From Streptomyces catenulae (GTDB lineage Bacteria > Actinomycetota > Actinomycetes > Streptomycetales > Streptomycetaceae): a stretch of DNA of 64,000 nucleotides. Below, one piece after another: positions 25,108-34,644 of the stretch. Numbering within the stretch: the first letter of the stretch is position 1; each line of letters opens with the position of its first letter. Both the position numbers and the translations under genes were made by a program. The notes below the pieces were generated by a model. It made no database searches. It was not told where the DNA came from and saw only the letters and a list, made by a program, of their open reading frames with translations. The DNA is taken from positions 1-64,000 of the forward strand of contig NZ_JODY01000031.1 of NCBI RefSeq assembly GCF_000718015.1, read 5' to 3'.

Positions 25108-26348
25108 CACCCGGCCTCCGCCAACCGGGCCTCCAGCGCTTCGATGCGCGCCTGCTGGTCCTGTACAACCGGGAGGAGAGCAACGCCGAGGAGGTCGTAG
25201 CGGAGGCCGTCGACCTCGCCGTCCAGGTAGTTCACGAGCCACGGAAGGGTCTTCTCGACTTCTTCCGCGATGAGCCCGACCTCGTCCTTCCGACCGGGCT
25301 GGCCGTCCTCCGGCTTCCGGTCGTAGACAACCGGGCGCAGCGCGAGAACGTCATCGGGGGTGACGCCGAAGTCCCGGACGTTCTCCTTGAAGCGGATCGA
25401 GGAAGTGTTCCGGCAGAAGCCACCGTCGCCGCGGACCCACACCGCGTAGTACGTGCCGGAGCCGGAGACGCCACGACGATGGGGCTGCTTAGAGCCGTTC
25501 GCCCACGCGATCGTGTCTCCGGCCTCCAGGTAGGAGCCGTGCGAGTGAGAACTCGGCGGGAACGTCGAGGGCTTCCCGGAGATCGAGGACCATGTGTGGG
25601 AGTGCGTGGCCGGGACGAACGTGGAGGGTTTCCCGGAGATCGTCCCCCAGTCGTGCGTGTGGCTCGACGGAGGGAACGTGCTCGGCTTGCCCGTGACGGC
25701 GTCCCAGTCGTGGGAGTGCGCGCTCGGGGTGAACGTCGAGGGTTTCCCGGAGATGTTCGACCAGGTGACCACGGGGGCGAGGTCTGCCCAGGACATCCCA
25801 TCCCAGTATTCCCACGTCTTCGTGGTGCGGTTCAGACCGAGCTGAGCGACGCGAGGAGCCGACGGCCGGGTGCTCGTCGTCCATGTGCCGATGCGTGATC
25901 CGCAGTAGCGTCGCCCGTCGGTCACGGCCTCGGGCGAGATGTGGGTGACGCCTGGGGAGACCCTCACCTCCGCGAGCGACAGCTCGAAGACACCGGTGTC
26001 GGTCTGCGTCGGCTCAAGGGCGGCCTCGCCGGGCGCCCCCTTGAGGACGGTGAGGTCGATGCGGTTCGCCGCCGGGTCCAGACGGAGAATGATGCGGTCT
26101 CGGCGCTCGGCGCTGTCGGGTGCGGCGATGCTCAGGTTCTCGACAGCTGTGGAGAACACGGCGTGCCCACGCAAGATCGCGAGACCTGGGCGGACGGCGA
26201 CCGTCATACCGGAGCCGTTCGCGGAGACCTTCAGGTCCGGTCCGTCGGCGGTGCCGACGACTCCCGAGTCCTGGAGCTCCCGGAACAGCCTGCTGTACTG
26301 GGATTCGGTCGTGGACTGACCGTCGAAAGGGTAGGAACTTACCGCCAC
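25107..26348 (-). CDS. Tail fibre / minor tail protein with repeats and S74 chaperone end
   Basis: Protein of 413 residues. Residues 1-190 are a tail-attachment part (MAVSSYPFDGQSTTESQYSR; RRDRIILRLDPAANRIDLTV). Residues 196-270 hold four copies of a 19-residue repeat around ISGKPSTFxPSSHSH, with regularly spaced His that may bind metal along a trimer axis. From residue 316 the sequence SIRFKENVRDFGVTPDDVLA, then DEVGLIAEEVEKTLPWL, matches the peptidase S74 intramolecular chaperone, which trims itself off after fibre trimerisation. Likely receptor-binding protein. Confidence 0.85.
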   Translation of the reverse strand: MAVSSYPFDGQSTTESQYSRLFRELQDSGVVGTADGPDLKVSANGSGMTVAVRPGLAILRGHAVFSTAVENLSIAAPDSAERRDRIILRLDPAANRIDLTVLKGAPGEAALEPTQTDTGVFELSLAEVRVSPGVTHISPEAVTDGRRYCGSRIGTWTTSTRPSAPRVAQLGLNRTTKTWEYWDGMSWADLAPVVTWSNISGKPSTFTPSAHSHDWDAVTGKPSTFPPSSHTHDWGTISGKPSTFVPATHSHTWSSISGKPSTFPPSSHSHGSYLEAGDTIAWANGSKQPHRRGVSGSGTYYAVWVRGDGGFCRNTSSIRFKENVRDFGVTPDDVLALRPVVYDRKPEDGQPGRKDEVGLIAEEVEKTLPWLVNYLDGEVDGLRYDLLGVALLPVVQDQQARIEALEARLAEAG

Positions 26349-26364
26349 GGAGCGGCTCCTTTCA

Positions 26365-28116
26365 TTACGCGAGGCCGGCCCAGAAGCGGTTGGGGCCGCC
26401 CTCGAAGGCGTTGAAGTCGAGCCGCGTCGGCAGGCCCGAAACGGACGAGACGGCCCCGAAGCGATGAACGTTGGTCAGGCCGAGGCGCCCCGGCGGTGCG
26501 GAGGCGGCGGAGTCGGCGACGAGGAGCGCGGGGCCATCGACGGGTTTCACCGTGTACCTGAAGAACCAGGCGACGTAGTAGATACCGGGTGACAACGTGA
26601 CGCTCTCGGTCAGCCGGGCGCCGACGGTCGCACCGCCGACGTTGTGGACGCCGGGAAGCTTCTTCTCCCCGGACATGTCGCCGACCTGGGCCAGGCGCGT
26701 GCCCGTGGAGTCGTAGATCCCGGCGTTACTGCCGGAGAGGAGGCCGCCCGCGTATCCGAAGACGTGCCACACGATCTGCGAGACCGTCGTGGTCGTGTGG
26801 AGTGGGACGGCCGTGATCCGCAGGGAGCCGGACGAGGGGTAGACGAAGGAGGACATGCCCAGCCCGGGATCGAACGCCCAGGTCTTCAGGCCGAGATCGG
26901 CGGGCAGGAAGACATCGGGCGTCCGGGGGGCTGGGGCCACGGTAGGGGGAGACGCTTCCGCGCTCCGTTCAAGGGCGGAGACGCGGCGCTCTGTGCCCTG
27001 CGCACGCTTCGCGGTGGCGGTGCCGGGGTCGAGGTTGGCGGGGTCCCCGAGGAGAGCGCCGGTCTTGAACCCGTCGCTCCCAGCCTTGACGACGGTCCCG
27101 GTGACCGGTGCCGTCAGTTCGCGGCCACCCGCGATGACGGTCACGCGATCACCGAGGTTCCAGTCCACGCCGAATTCGGCCGCGGAATCCTCAACCGGCA
27201 CTGCTTGCACCGTGGTTGAGGTGTGCCCCTCGTCCGCCAGGACCTCGTTGCCGGCCTGGGCGAGCTCGTCGAGGTCGTCGGTGTTGCGCTGGTCGACGAA
27301 CCGCTCGATCCTCCGTCCCCAATCAGCCTCGGCATCCTCGGATGCGTCGCTGGAGACGGGGACGAACGTCCGGCCCTCTTGCTCTCCCTGGCCCGCGACG
27401 ATGACGCGGGTGGCGCCGGGCGTGGAGACCGAGACGCGCTGGCCCGCGAGGGTGCCCGCGAGGACATCGAGTCGCACCTCCTTGGTGCGGTCAGCGAGCT
27501 GGTACGTCTCGAAGACGAGGCTGTCTGCGCGCTGGACGATGCGGAAGCCCAGGTCCGCCACGACCGCGATAGCGGTCAGCAGCTCACCCAGGGTCGGGAA
27601 CCGCGCAGACTTGCTCACCACCGGCCCTCGTCCTCGGTCCGGCCCCATGACCAGACCCGCCCGGCGTCGGGCGGCCGGTGCCGCCGGTCCGCAATTCGCC
27701 GCGACGTAGGCGTGCATCAGCGTCTCGGCCGGTCCCGTCCGCTCGTCGTGTCTGGCTGACTGCGTCGTCACGTCGGGATTCGACGGCTCGGGCCAGGCCA
27801 ACATGTCGAGCAGAGCCACCGAGTCCGAAACCCCGTCGAAGACGACCGACCCCCGCCGATCCTCCGGAGTGGCCGCGTACTCGAACGAGGTGACCGGCCC
27901 GGACATCAGCACGTCGGCGGGGCCGGTGATGATCAGCCCGGCGCCTGGCACTCGCAGAGCTTCGGTGAGCGGGTGCTCGGTGGGCAGGGTGAGTTTCCAG
28001 GAGCCGACGTTGTTGAAGGTGTCCTGGACTTCGAGCACGAGATCCTCGGGGCGGACCAGACCGACGCGGGTCAGCTTCTTGTCGCGGACCTCGACGGTGA
28101 GGTCATTCAGCTTCAG
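26365..28116 (-). CDS. Minor tail protein, ReqiPepy6 Gp37-like
   Basis: Protein of about 583 residues. The N-terminus LNDLTVEVRDKKLTRVGLVR and the following FNNVGSWKLTLPTEHP match the Gp37-like minor tail proteins of actinophages (baseplate hub type). The rest includes beta-rich domains, the last possibly carbohydrate-binding. The family N-terminus can only be reached by a CTG start at 28116 (or 28110), 2 bp after the previous stop codon; the first ATG/GTG/TTG (28038) would cut off 26 conserved residues. Confidence 0.78.
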   Translation of the reverse strand: MKLNDLTVEVRDKKLTRVGLVRPEDLVLEVQDTFNNVGSWKLTLPTEHPLTEALRVPGAGLIITGPADVLMSGPVTSFEYAATPEDRRGSVVFDGVSDSVALLDMLAWPEPSNPDVTTQSARHDERTGPAETLMHAYVAANCGPAAPAARRRAGLVMGPDRGRGPVVSKSARFPTLGELLTAIAVVADLGFRIVQRADSLVFETYQLADRTKEVRLDVLAGTLAGQRVSVSTPGATRVIVAGQGEQEGRTFVPVSSDASEDAEADWGRRIERFVDQRNTDDLDELAQAGNEVLADEGHTSTTVQAVPVEDSAAEFGVDWNLGDRVTVIAGGRELTAPVTGTVVKAGSDGFKTGALLGDPANLDPGTATAKRAQGTERRVSALERSAEASPPTVAPAPRTPDVFLPADLGLKTWAFDPGLGMSSFVYPSSGSLRITAVPLHTTTTVSQIVWHVFGYAGGLLSGSNAGIYDSTGTRLAQVGDMSGEKKLPGVHNVGGATVGARLTESVTLSPGIYYVAWFFRYTVKPVDGPALLVADSAASAPPGRLGLTNVHRFGAVSSVSGLPTRLDFNAFEGGPNRFWAGLA

Positions 28117-28117
28117 A

Positions 28118-28966
28118 TCAGATCACCATCCATCGGCGCGGCCTCCACGAGCACACGACCTTGGAGGTCGCGGTGGTGTCGAGGAGACTGACGGTCGAGG
28201 TCGAGGTGCCGGGAGGCACGGTCCAGAAACGGGGGGCCGGCGCGAGGTCCGCGTACCGGTTCGCCCCGGCGCCGTCCTTCACCGTTCCGGCTCGAACGTC
28301 CACGACGAGCTTCTCCGCCGCTGAGAGCGTGCCGGTCCACCGGAGCGTCTCTCCAGCTGGTGAGGAAACGGTCAGGTCCCGACCGGGCCCGTACACCGTC
28401 CACGTGGGGTAGGCGTCGGCGTCACCGGCGTTGTCGAGTTGCACTTCGCCGATTGCCTGGCTGGCCGCGAGGGGCAGCGAGACGAGGGACGAGAGAAACG
28501 GCTGACTGCCAGGGTCTCCACCCACGGTCTGAGTGGAGACAGCCCCGGCGGTGAAGTACGGGTCGGGCGCCCGGAAGGTGAGGACGGTTTGCAGATCGTT
28601 GCCGCTGGGGAGATCGATGTCCCCGCCGCCCGTGCGGTACACGGGCGTTGTCCAGCGGGCCCCCTCATCGTCGACCAGGACGAGGGAGCACTCCCCGGCC
28701 ACCGCCCGCGCGAGGCGGGAGACGAGCTGCCGGAGATGCCGCCTGTCCCGGCCCACGATGTCGAGGGGAACGTCGAGGTCCCGAGGGAGAACACGCTGTC
28801 CCCGGAACCGGGCGCCGTCCCCCGCACCTTCCAGCCACTGGGCGGACACAGAGGGCAGGCCGAGACCGGTCAACCCGGTCGTGGCCTGGAAACCGACGCC
28901 ACCAGTCGCGACCCCGTTGAGATCGAGCGTGTCACGCTCGGTTTGCAGTAGGAGCGCAGTCAGCAG
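28118..28966 (-). CDS. Distal tail protein (Dit-like)
   Basis: Protein of about 282 residues. DTLDLNGVATGGVGFQATTG and VPLDIVGRDRRHLRQLVSRL match the distal tail protein of siphoviruses, which links tail tube and baseplate. As for its neighbour, the conserved N-terminus requires a CTG start (28966 or 28963) directly after the tape-measure stop codon; the first standard start is TTG 28873, which would remove 31 residues. GGTGG lies upstream of the CTG pair. Confidence 0.78.
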   Translation of the reverse strand: MLTALLLQTERDTLDLNGVATGGVGFQATTGLTGLGLPSVSAQWLEGAGDGARFRGQRVLPRDLDVPLDIVGRDRRHLRQLVSRLARAVAGECSLVLVDDEGARWTTPVYRTGGGDIDLPSGNDLQTVLTFRAPDPYFTAGAVSTQTVGGDPGSQPFLSSLVSLPLAASQAIGEVQLDNAGDADAYPTWTVYGPGRDLTVSSPAGETLRWTGTLSAAEKLVVDVRAGTVKDGAGANRYADLAPAPRFWTVPPGTSTSTVSLLDTTATSKVVCSWRPRRWMVI

Positions 28967-28970
28967 TCAC

Positions 28971-31900
28971 TCACCACCCCATCATTCGTGCACGGCCGGT
29001 CGCGGCGAACAGCTCCTCCTGGGAGCTGAGCGACGCACCGGGAGCCGCGTAGTAGTTGAGAACCTTGGTCACCGCCCCGGGGGAACCTGCGCCGAGCCCG
29101 TGGGCGACGGCGGCCGAGACGGAGCGGGCGGCACCGGCGTAATCCGCCGCGCCGGGCCGGGCCGTGATGGCGTCCACGGCCTTCGCCACGCGGTCGGATT
29201 CGCCTTCGATGCCCCGGGCGAAGCCCTGGCCGACGAAAGAGCCGAGGGCGGCGAAGACGCGACTCGGGCTGTGGATGCCGAGGCTCTTCTTGATCGCCGC
29301 CACCATGGAGTCGGCGATCTTGAGCATCTGCTTCTCGATGGACGCCTGGTTCGCCTCAAGGCCCTTGACCAGGCCCTCGGCGATGGCGACGCCGTTGGCG
29401 TACATCGCGTCCGAGGCCGTCTTCCCCGCCTGCTTGCCGTACTTGGCGAGTTCCTCTTGCAGACGGTTGATCTCGGCGATGCCGTCCTTGCCGGCCGCCG
29501 CGATCGACTCGGCCGCAGAGAGGCCAGCCTCCGGCCCAGCACTGGCGATCTGGTCGATCGCCTCCTGATTCAGCCCCTGGGCCTTCAGATCGGCGAGAGC
29601 CACGGCGAATCGTTTCGCCTGTTCGACCGCCGTTTGCAGGCCGGTGACGATCCCCTGGAACGAGGAGTCCTCGAACCGGGTCACGTTGCCCGTGTCGACG
29701 ATCTTGTCCGCCACGCGGGACGCGTAGTCCGCGGCCTCCTCACGGAGTCTGTCGAGCCTGTCGCGGGCCGCTTCGAGCTGCTTCGCCCCGCTGTCCCACT
29801 GGGCTGCGAGCTTCAGAAGCTGGGTGCGGTCCTTGTTGATCCGGTCCTTCAGCCCCTTGGAGGCGTTCGTGGGGATCTGCTCGGTGAGGTCGTTGAGCGC
29901 CGCCTTGACGCTGTCGAACTCCGACTCCAAGCCCTTGACCAGACCTTGGATGATCAGCCGCCCGGCGTCGTAGAGGAGCACGGCGTCCTTCGGAGCCGGG
30001 CCCTTCCAATCGGTCAGCTTGGAAGTCAGCTCGCCGAGCTTGTTCTTCACCGCACCGAACATCGACTTGATGCCGTCGATCAGGCCCCGGATCAGCGCCT
30101 TGCCCGCCCCGACGAGAGTCGAACCGAGATTGCTCAGCGCGTCCTTGGCCCGGCCCGGGAGCTGGCGGACGAAACCGATCGACGCGGTGATGCCGGTGGA
30201 GATGGCACGCCCGAGGGCGGACATCGCCCTGCTGGCCACGTCCTTGATCGCCGACCAGCCTGCGGAGAACAGGCTGCCGAGACGGGACATCATCGAACTG
30301 CCGAGGTTCGCGAGGAACGAGCCGAAGGAACTGAAGCCGGACTTGATCGCGTTCCACGCGGCCTCGCCGAACGCCTTCACGGCCTGCCACCCCGACTTGA
30401 ACGCCGCGCCGACGGCCTTCAACCCCTTGCCAGCCGCGCCGAGGATGCCGACGCTGAGGAACGTCTTGAAGCCGCCGAGGATGGTGTCCCAGATGCCCTT
30501 GACGAAGCTCCAGATGCCGGACCAGAACTGCGACCAGCCCGCCTTCAGCGTCGAGAAGTTGCCGGTGAAAAGGCCCTCGATCAGGCCCCACGCCATCTTC
30601 AGGACGCCGACGATGGTGTCCCAGACACCCTTGACGATCTGAACGAGCCCCTCGAAGACGAGCGCGACGCCGTTGACAGCGTCGACCAGGCTGTTGGCCA
30701 GCAGCTCGACGATGAACTGGATGACCGGCACCAGCACCGGCATCAGGAAGTCGACGACCTTGAGCAGGGCGTCGAACACCGGCTGGAGCGCTTCGAGCAG
30801 CCGCTGAATCGCGTCAGCCAGCGGCGGAAGAACCGCCTGGATGACCTCGCTCAGCATCGGCAACAGCGGCTTGATGACCGCCGTGACGATCTGAAGCGCG
30901 ACCTGGATGATCGGCTGGAGCGCCGTCAGCACCTGCTGGAGGGCCTCCGACAGGACCGGCAGGATCGGCGCCAGCGCGGACGCCAAGGTCGACACCAGCG
31001 GCGCGAGTGCCGAGAAGATCTGAGCGAAGAGCGCCGCGATGATCGGCAGGATCGGAGCGAGCGCGCCCACGAGCTGCCCGATGACGGGCGCCAACGCCGT
31101 GACGATCTGCCCGAACGCCTCGGCGATGACCGGCAGGACGCCGCTCAGCGACTGGAAGGCATCGCGCAGCGCCTCGCCGATCACCGGAACGAGCTGCGTC
31201 AGGGCCGGTGAGATGGCCTGGATCGCCTGCGTCAGCGCACCGCCGAGCAGCTGAATGAGCGGCGTGATCGACGGCGCCAGCGCCGTGAACGCGTTGGCCA
31301 GCGGAACGAGCGCGGCGGCGACCAGCGGGCCGAGCATCGCGGCGAACGTGCCGATCACCGTCATCAGCGCGCCGAGCGCCTGGCCCAGCGGGGCCATCGC
31401 CGGGGCGAGGGCCTCGACGGCGGTCTGAATGCCGTCGACCATCGCCTTGACGCCGTCGACCACCGCGGGCTGTGCCAGCGCCGAGGCGACCGCGTCCAAG
31501 GCGGTGCCGATGATCTCGCCGACCTGCGGGAGGAGCTCCGCAAGGAGGCTCCCGAACTCGGCGAAGAATCGTTTCACCGCCGGTCCCGACTGGGTGGCGA
31601 TGGCGCTCATCGCCGTGTGGGCCGCGGCGAAGACGTCGGTCAGGCCAGCCTGGAACCCGGGGCTGTCCACCGTCTCGTGGATCTTGCCGAGCGTGTCGGC
31701 CAGCATCCCGAGCGAGGAACCGCCCGCAGCCTCGGCCGCCCTGGCGATGCCGGCGAGGATGCCGCCGACGTTCAGCAGAACTGAGCCGAGGTCCTTGAGG
31801 GACTGAATGCCCTCGTCGATCCAGCCCTTGAGCTTGCCGTTCCCCTCGGACGCCGTGAGGAAGTCGGAGAACCGCTGGCTGATGTTGACGAACCACTGCG

Positions 31901-33068
31901 CCAGGTCGGGCAGGTAGCTCGTGCCGACCTGGCCGAGGACGGCGATGATGTTCGCGAACGCGCTCGTGCCCGCCGTCGCGATGTTGATCGACGACGACAG
32001 ATCGTTGAACATCTGGGCGAGTGCCGGATCGAGCGCGCCCTGAAGAGACGTGGCGAGACCGCCGAAGAACCCACCGAGCTGCGTGGCGGTCTTGGAGACC
32101 CCGGCCGTGAACTCCGGGAGGAGCTCGTCGACCATCGTGCGGATGGGCGCCGCAGCCCTCGCCCAGAAGTTCTCGGAGATCGTGTCCTGGAGCGCCGAGA
32201 GCTGAGTCTTGACCTCCGGCAGAACCTTGTTGAAGTCCTTGAACGCGGCGACCGTCGTACCGAGGCCGACCGCCATTCCGCCCAGCAGGCCGGGCAGGAG
32301 CAGGGCCGTCGCGCCGATCTGCGCGAGCGAACTGGACAGGGCGGCGAGGTTGCTCGCAGCCGACAGCCCCCAGCCCGCCAGGCCCGCGATGGCCAGGGAC
32401 AGGCTGCCGATGATCGGCACGCTCTTGTCCAGGTTCTTGAGGGTGTTGCTGAGACGCTCGAAGATCCGGTTCAGCACGCGGGCGCCCGACAGTGCGGCCA
32501 GCGCGGTGGCGACCTTCGTCACGGCGGTGCTGTCCAACTTCGGGACGATCGGCACCGTACGCGGGCGCGTGAGCACCTGGAGGCGGGCGGAGATACGGGC
32601 CCCGGCCCCGTTGGGGATGTCGAGCTCGACCTTGATCTTCAGCGGACTGAGATCGTCGGCCCAGTCCTTGAGCTTGTGCTTGACGCGCTCGGCGGACTGC
32701 TCGTCGAGCTCCAGCTCGACCTTGCCGGTGGCCTTGAGGTCGTCAACCTTGAAGTCGATCTTCTGCGCGTTGGCGCGGTGCTGAAGATCGCGGGCTGCGT
32801 TCCGGACGGCGGTGGCCATCCCGGCGGTACTGATCGTGGTGTAGAAGCGGATCTTGCGCGCGTCGAGCTGCCGGTTCCGCTTGTTGATCTTCCGGATCTC
32901 CTCGACGAGTTCGCGCGAGAGGCCGGACACGTCGAGCGTCGCGGAGACCTTGATCTTGTCGAGCTGCTGCTCGACACGTTCGAGCTGACGCTCCGCCCGC
33001 CTGCGGAAGTCCGCTGTGTCGGGAAGGACCTTGACGGCGACACGACCGATGATCTGCCCTGTTGCCAA
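28971..33068 (-). CDS. Tape measure protein
   Basis: Protein of 1365 residues, the longest gene here. N-terminal coiled-coil with Arg/Glu-rich sequence (DFRRRAERQLERVEQQLDKI), then long hydrophobic Ala/Leu/Ile/Pro-rich repeats (ALAPVIGQLVGALAPILPII and similar) that span the membrane-inserting part, and further helical regions. Length sets tail length, so a flexible tail near 200 nm is expected by the usual 0.15 nm per residue. TTG 33068 follows GGAGGTAGCCC. No lytic transglycosylase or peptidase motif was recognised. Confidence 0.93.
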   Translation of the reverse strand: MATGQIIGRVAVKVLPDTADFRRRAERQLERVEQQLDKIKVSATLDVSGLSRELVEEIRKINKRNRQLDARKIRFYTTISTAGMATAVRNAARDLQHRANAQKIDFKVDDLKATGKVELELDEQSAERVKHKLKDWADDLSPLKIKVELDIPNGAGARISARLQVLTRPRTVPIVPKLDSTAVTKVATALAALSGARVLNRIFERLSNTLKNLDKSVPIIGSLSLAIAGLAGWGLSAASNLAALSSSLAQIGATALLLPGLLGGMAVGLGTTVAAFKDFNKVLPEVKTQLSALQDTISENFWARAAAPIRTMVDELLPEFTAGVSKTATQLGGFFGGLATSLQGALDPALAQMFNDLSSSINIATAGTSAFANIIAVLGQVGTSYLPDLAQWFVNISQRFSDFLTASEGNGKLKGWIDEGIQSLKDLGSVLLNVGGILAGIARAAEAAGGSSLGMLADTLGKIHETVDSPGFQAGLTDVFAAAHTAMSAIATQSGPAVKRFFAEFGSLLAELLPQVGEIIGTALDAVASALAQPAVVDGVKAMVDGIQTAVEALAPAMAPLGQALGALMTVIGTFAAMLGPLVAAALVPLANAFTALAPSITPLIQLLGGALTQAIQAISPALTQLVPVIGEALRDAFQSLSGVLPVIAEAFGQIVTALAPVIGQLVGALAPILPIIAALFAQIFSALAPLVSTLASALAPILPVLSEALQQVLTALQPIIQVALQIVTAVIKPLLPMLSEVIQAVLPPLADAIQRLLEALQPVFDALLKVVDFLMPVLVPVIQFIVELLANSLVDAVNGVALVFEGLVQIVKGVWDTIVGVLKMAWGLIEGLFTGNFSTLKAGWSQFWSGIWSFVKGIWDTILGGFKTFLSVGILGAAGKGLKAVGAAFKSGWQAVKAFGEAAWNAIKSGFSSFGSFLANLGSSMMSRLGSLFSAGWSAIKDVASRAMSALGRAISTGITASIGFVRQLPGRAKDALSNLGSTLVGAGKALIRGLIDGIKSMFGAVKNKLGELTSKLTDWKGPAPKDAVLLYDAGRLIIQGLVKGLESEFDSVKAALNDLTEQIPTNASKGLKDRINKDRTQLLKLAAQWDSGAKQLEAARDRLDRLREEAADYASRVADKIVDTGNVTRFEDSSFQGIVTGLQTAVEQAKRFAVALADLKAQGLNQEAIDQIASAGPEAGLSAAESIAAAGKDGIAEINRLQEELAKYGKQAGKTASDAMYANGVAIAEGLVKGLEANQASIEKQMLKIADSMVAAIKKSLGIHSPSRVFAALGSFVGQGFARGIEGESDRVAKAVDAITARPGAADYAGAARSVSAAVAHGLGAGSPGAVTKVLNYYAAPGASLSSQEELFAATGRARMMGW

Positions 33069-33071
33069 GGG

Positions 33072-33470
33072 CTACCTCCGTTGGAAGTGCTGGTAGAGCG
33101 CGGCCACGGAGGTGACCTGCTTGGTGGCCTTCGGCTTCGCCTTGGCCTCCGGGCGGGGGTATGACGGGATTTTCGGGGCCTTTCCCTTGCCGCCCCACTG
33201 GCCCGTGGCCCGCGTGTTCTGGTTCACCGCGTCGAAGATGTCGGCGGCCAGGTGGCGATCTGCGCCCCAGCCGAAGTGCTCCCTGCCGCCCGACGCGAGG
33301 GCGACGGTCAAGGAGGTGTCGGGCAGCCTCTGCACCAGGGCGAGGACCAACGTGGGCGAGGGCCCGCGACCTGCGATCACTTCGGCGAGGTCCACGCCGA
33401 AGTGGTACAGCAGATCCGGGTACAGGCCCTCGCCGTACTCGTCGATCAGGCGGCAGAGGCCGAGGCTTCC
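33072..33470 (-). CDS. Tail assembly chaperone, frameshift extension
   Basis: The frame after the first chaperone continues in -1: it reads GSLGLCRLIDEYGEGLYPDL, HFGVDLAEVIAGRGPSPTLV, then a basic C-terminus ending at 33072. This is like the second chaperone of siphoviruses (phage lambda gpT-like), which is made only as a fusion. A slippery GGGGGAA lies at 33467-33473 on the minus strand, in frame GTG-GGG-GAA, just before the upstream stop codon. The fused protein starting at 33784 would have 237 residues. It helps tail tube polymerise on the tape measure. Confidence 0.8.
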   Translation of the reverse strand, partial: GSLGLCRLIDEYGEGLYPDLLYHFGVDLAEVIAGRGPSPTLVLALVQRLPDTSLTVALASGGREHFGWGADRHLAADIFDAVNQNTRATGQWGGKGKAPKIPSYPRPEAKAKPKATKQVTSVAALYQHFQRR

Positions 33471-33784
33471 CCCACCTGGGTGCCCTTGCCGTACCGGTCG
33501 AAGATCTCCGCCAGGACGGCGAGGTCACCGTCCACGGCGTTCAGGAGGTCGTCGGCCGCGGTAGGCCGCTCGGCGACGAGACGGATGGCCTCGGACAGAA
33601 GCTCTTCCTGGTCGGCGCCCTCGCCGCCCATACGGTCCTGGAGCTGCGACAGCGCCGTGCGCTTCGCCTTCGGCAGCCGGAGCGGATTGAGGAGGCGAAC
33701 GGTGTTGTCGCCGAGCTCGATGTCCGTACTGCTATACCGGGCCTCGGCGGCTGCGCGGATGGTGTCGAGGGAGAAAGATGCCAT
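33446..33784 (-). CDS. Tail assembly chaperone, short form
   Basis: Protein of 112 residues: MASFSLDTIRAAAEARYSST, then LRLPKAKRTALSQLQDRMGG and a helical acidic end. The position directly upstream of the tape measure and the -1 overlapping frame identify it as the gpG-type chaperone. ATG 33784. The stretch before the stop codon carries the slippery site used to make the longer form. Confidence 0.85.
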   Translation of the reverse strand: MASFSLDTIRAAAEARYSSTDIELGDNTVRLLNPLRLPKAKRTALSQLQDRMGGEGADQEELLSEAIRLVAERPTAADDLLNAVDGDLAVLAEIFDRYGKGTQVGEASASAA

Positions 33785-33828
33785 GGTGTGCTGACCTCCA
33801 GAAGTTGGGAGCGGACCGAAGGAGAGGC

Positions 33829-33865
33829 GCCCGGCGCGGCGGGGCCGCGTGCGCTCGCGCCGGGC
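33829..33865. terminator. Hairpin between major tail and chaperone genes
   Basis: Perfect 10-bp stem (33829-33838 with 33856-33865) about 10 bp after the major tail stop codon. Likely trims transcription so that major tail mRNA is more abundant than chaperone mRNA. Confidence 0.55.
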
Positions 33866-33876
33866 TGAAGGCGAGG

Positions 33877-34617
33877 TCAGACGGCGGAGCCGGCCACCCA
33901 GTCCGAGCCGTCCCAGTGCGCCTTCGAGCTGTCGCCGAGCACGACGTGCTGGTCGGGGGCCCACGCGCTCGTCGGGGTGGCGATCACGGCACCCAGGGCG
34001 GAGAGGTCGACAGGGGCGACAGCTCCGGCCGGCGTGTAGGTGCCGGGCGCCCCTGCGGTGGCACCAGTCGCGACCGTGCCGCCGAGCGGCGTGACGGCGT
34101 ACGTCCACGAATTGGTGCCGAGCGTCATCGGCTTCACACCGAGCGGCAGGCCGGCGAGACTTTCGGTGTCCGAAATCGACATGTCGTCGTTGCGGTAGAT
34201 CTCCGCCTTCGGAGCGTAGAACGCAAAGTGATTCTCACCGTCAATGAAAATGGCGAGGAAGGCCGACTGCGTGGGAACCGGGTCGGCAGGAACACCCACC
34301 GAACCGTCCGGAAGAATAGGTGCGTTGGCGCCGAAGTAGAGCCGCAGCCCAGCCGTGTCGAACTGCTGAAGCGTGAAAGTCATTGTCTCCGTGCGGGCCG
34401 AATACTTCGTCCGGAGACTCTTGTTCTGGAGGGTGCCGATCGTGGTGGCCTCGCCGCCTTCAGAAGTGATGCCGAAGACATCCTCCAAGGAGGTATGGCC
34501 GACGTTCTGCCAAGGCGAGGTGGGCACCAGCAGGTCATCGGGCATGGCGGTACCGACCGGAGAAGTCAGGTAGTTGCCGGAGCCGACGACCAGGGTTGCG
34601 TTGTCGTTAAGCGCCAA
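33877..34617 (-). CDS. Major tail protein
   Basis: Protein of 246 residues starting MALNDNATLVVGSGNYLTSP, a familiar actinophage tail-tube N-terminus; it continues with TSLEDVFGITSEGGEATTIG and a C-terminal Ig-like or small beta domain (TPTSAWAPDQHVVLGDSSKA). I chose TTG 34617 because AAGGA lies 10 nt upstream; an ATG at 34635 is in frame, but AAGGA would then be within its own codons. A strong terminator stands just 28 nt before the start. Confidence 0.88.
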   Translation of the reverse strand: MALNDNATLVVGSGNYLTSPVGTAMPDDLLVPTSPWQNVGHTSLEDVFGITSEGGEATTIGTLQNKSLRTKYSARTETMTFTLQQFDTAGLRLYFGANAPILPDGSVGVPADPVPTQSAFLAIFIDGENHFAFYAPKAEIYRNDDMSISDTESLAGLPLGVKPMTLGTNSWTYAVTPLGGTVATGATAGAPGTYTPAGAVAPVDLSALGAVIATPTSAWAPDQHVVLGDSSKAHWDGSDWVAGSAV

Positions 34618-34644
34618 AAAAGAAGTTTCCTTCATGCGGGCATG

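Noticed and set aside
28533..31211. An 892-codon open frame on the plus strand opposite the tape measure gene
   Set aside because: It is the antisense of a GC-rich, Ala/Leu-rich gene whose codon bias keeps the opposite frame open. The protein is Arg/Asp/His low-complexity with no recognised motif, and the minus-strand product is a clear tape measure protein.
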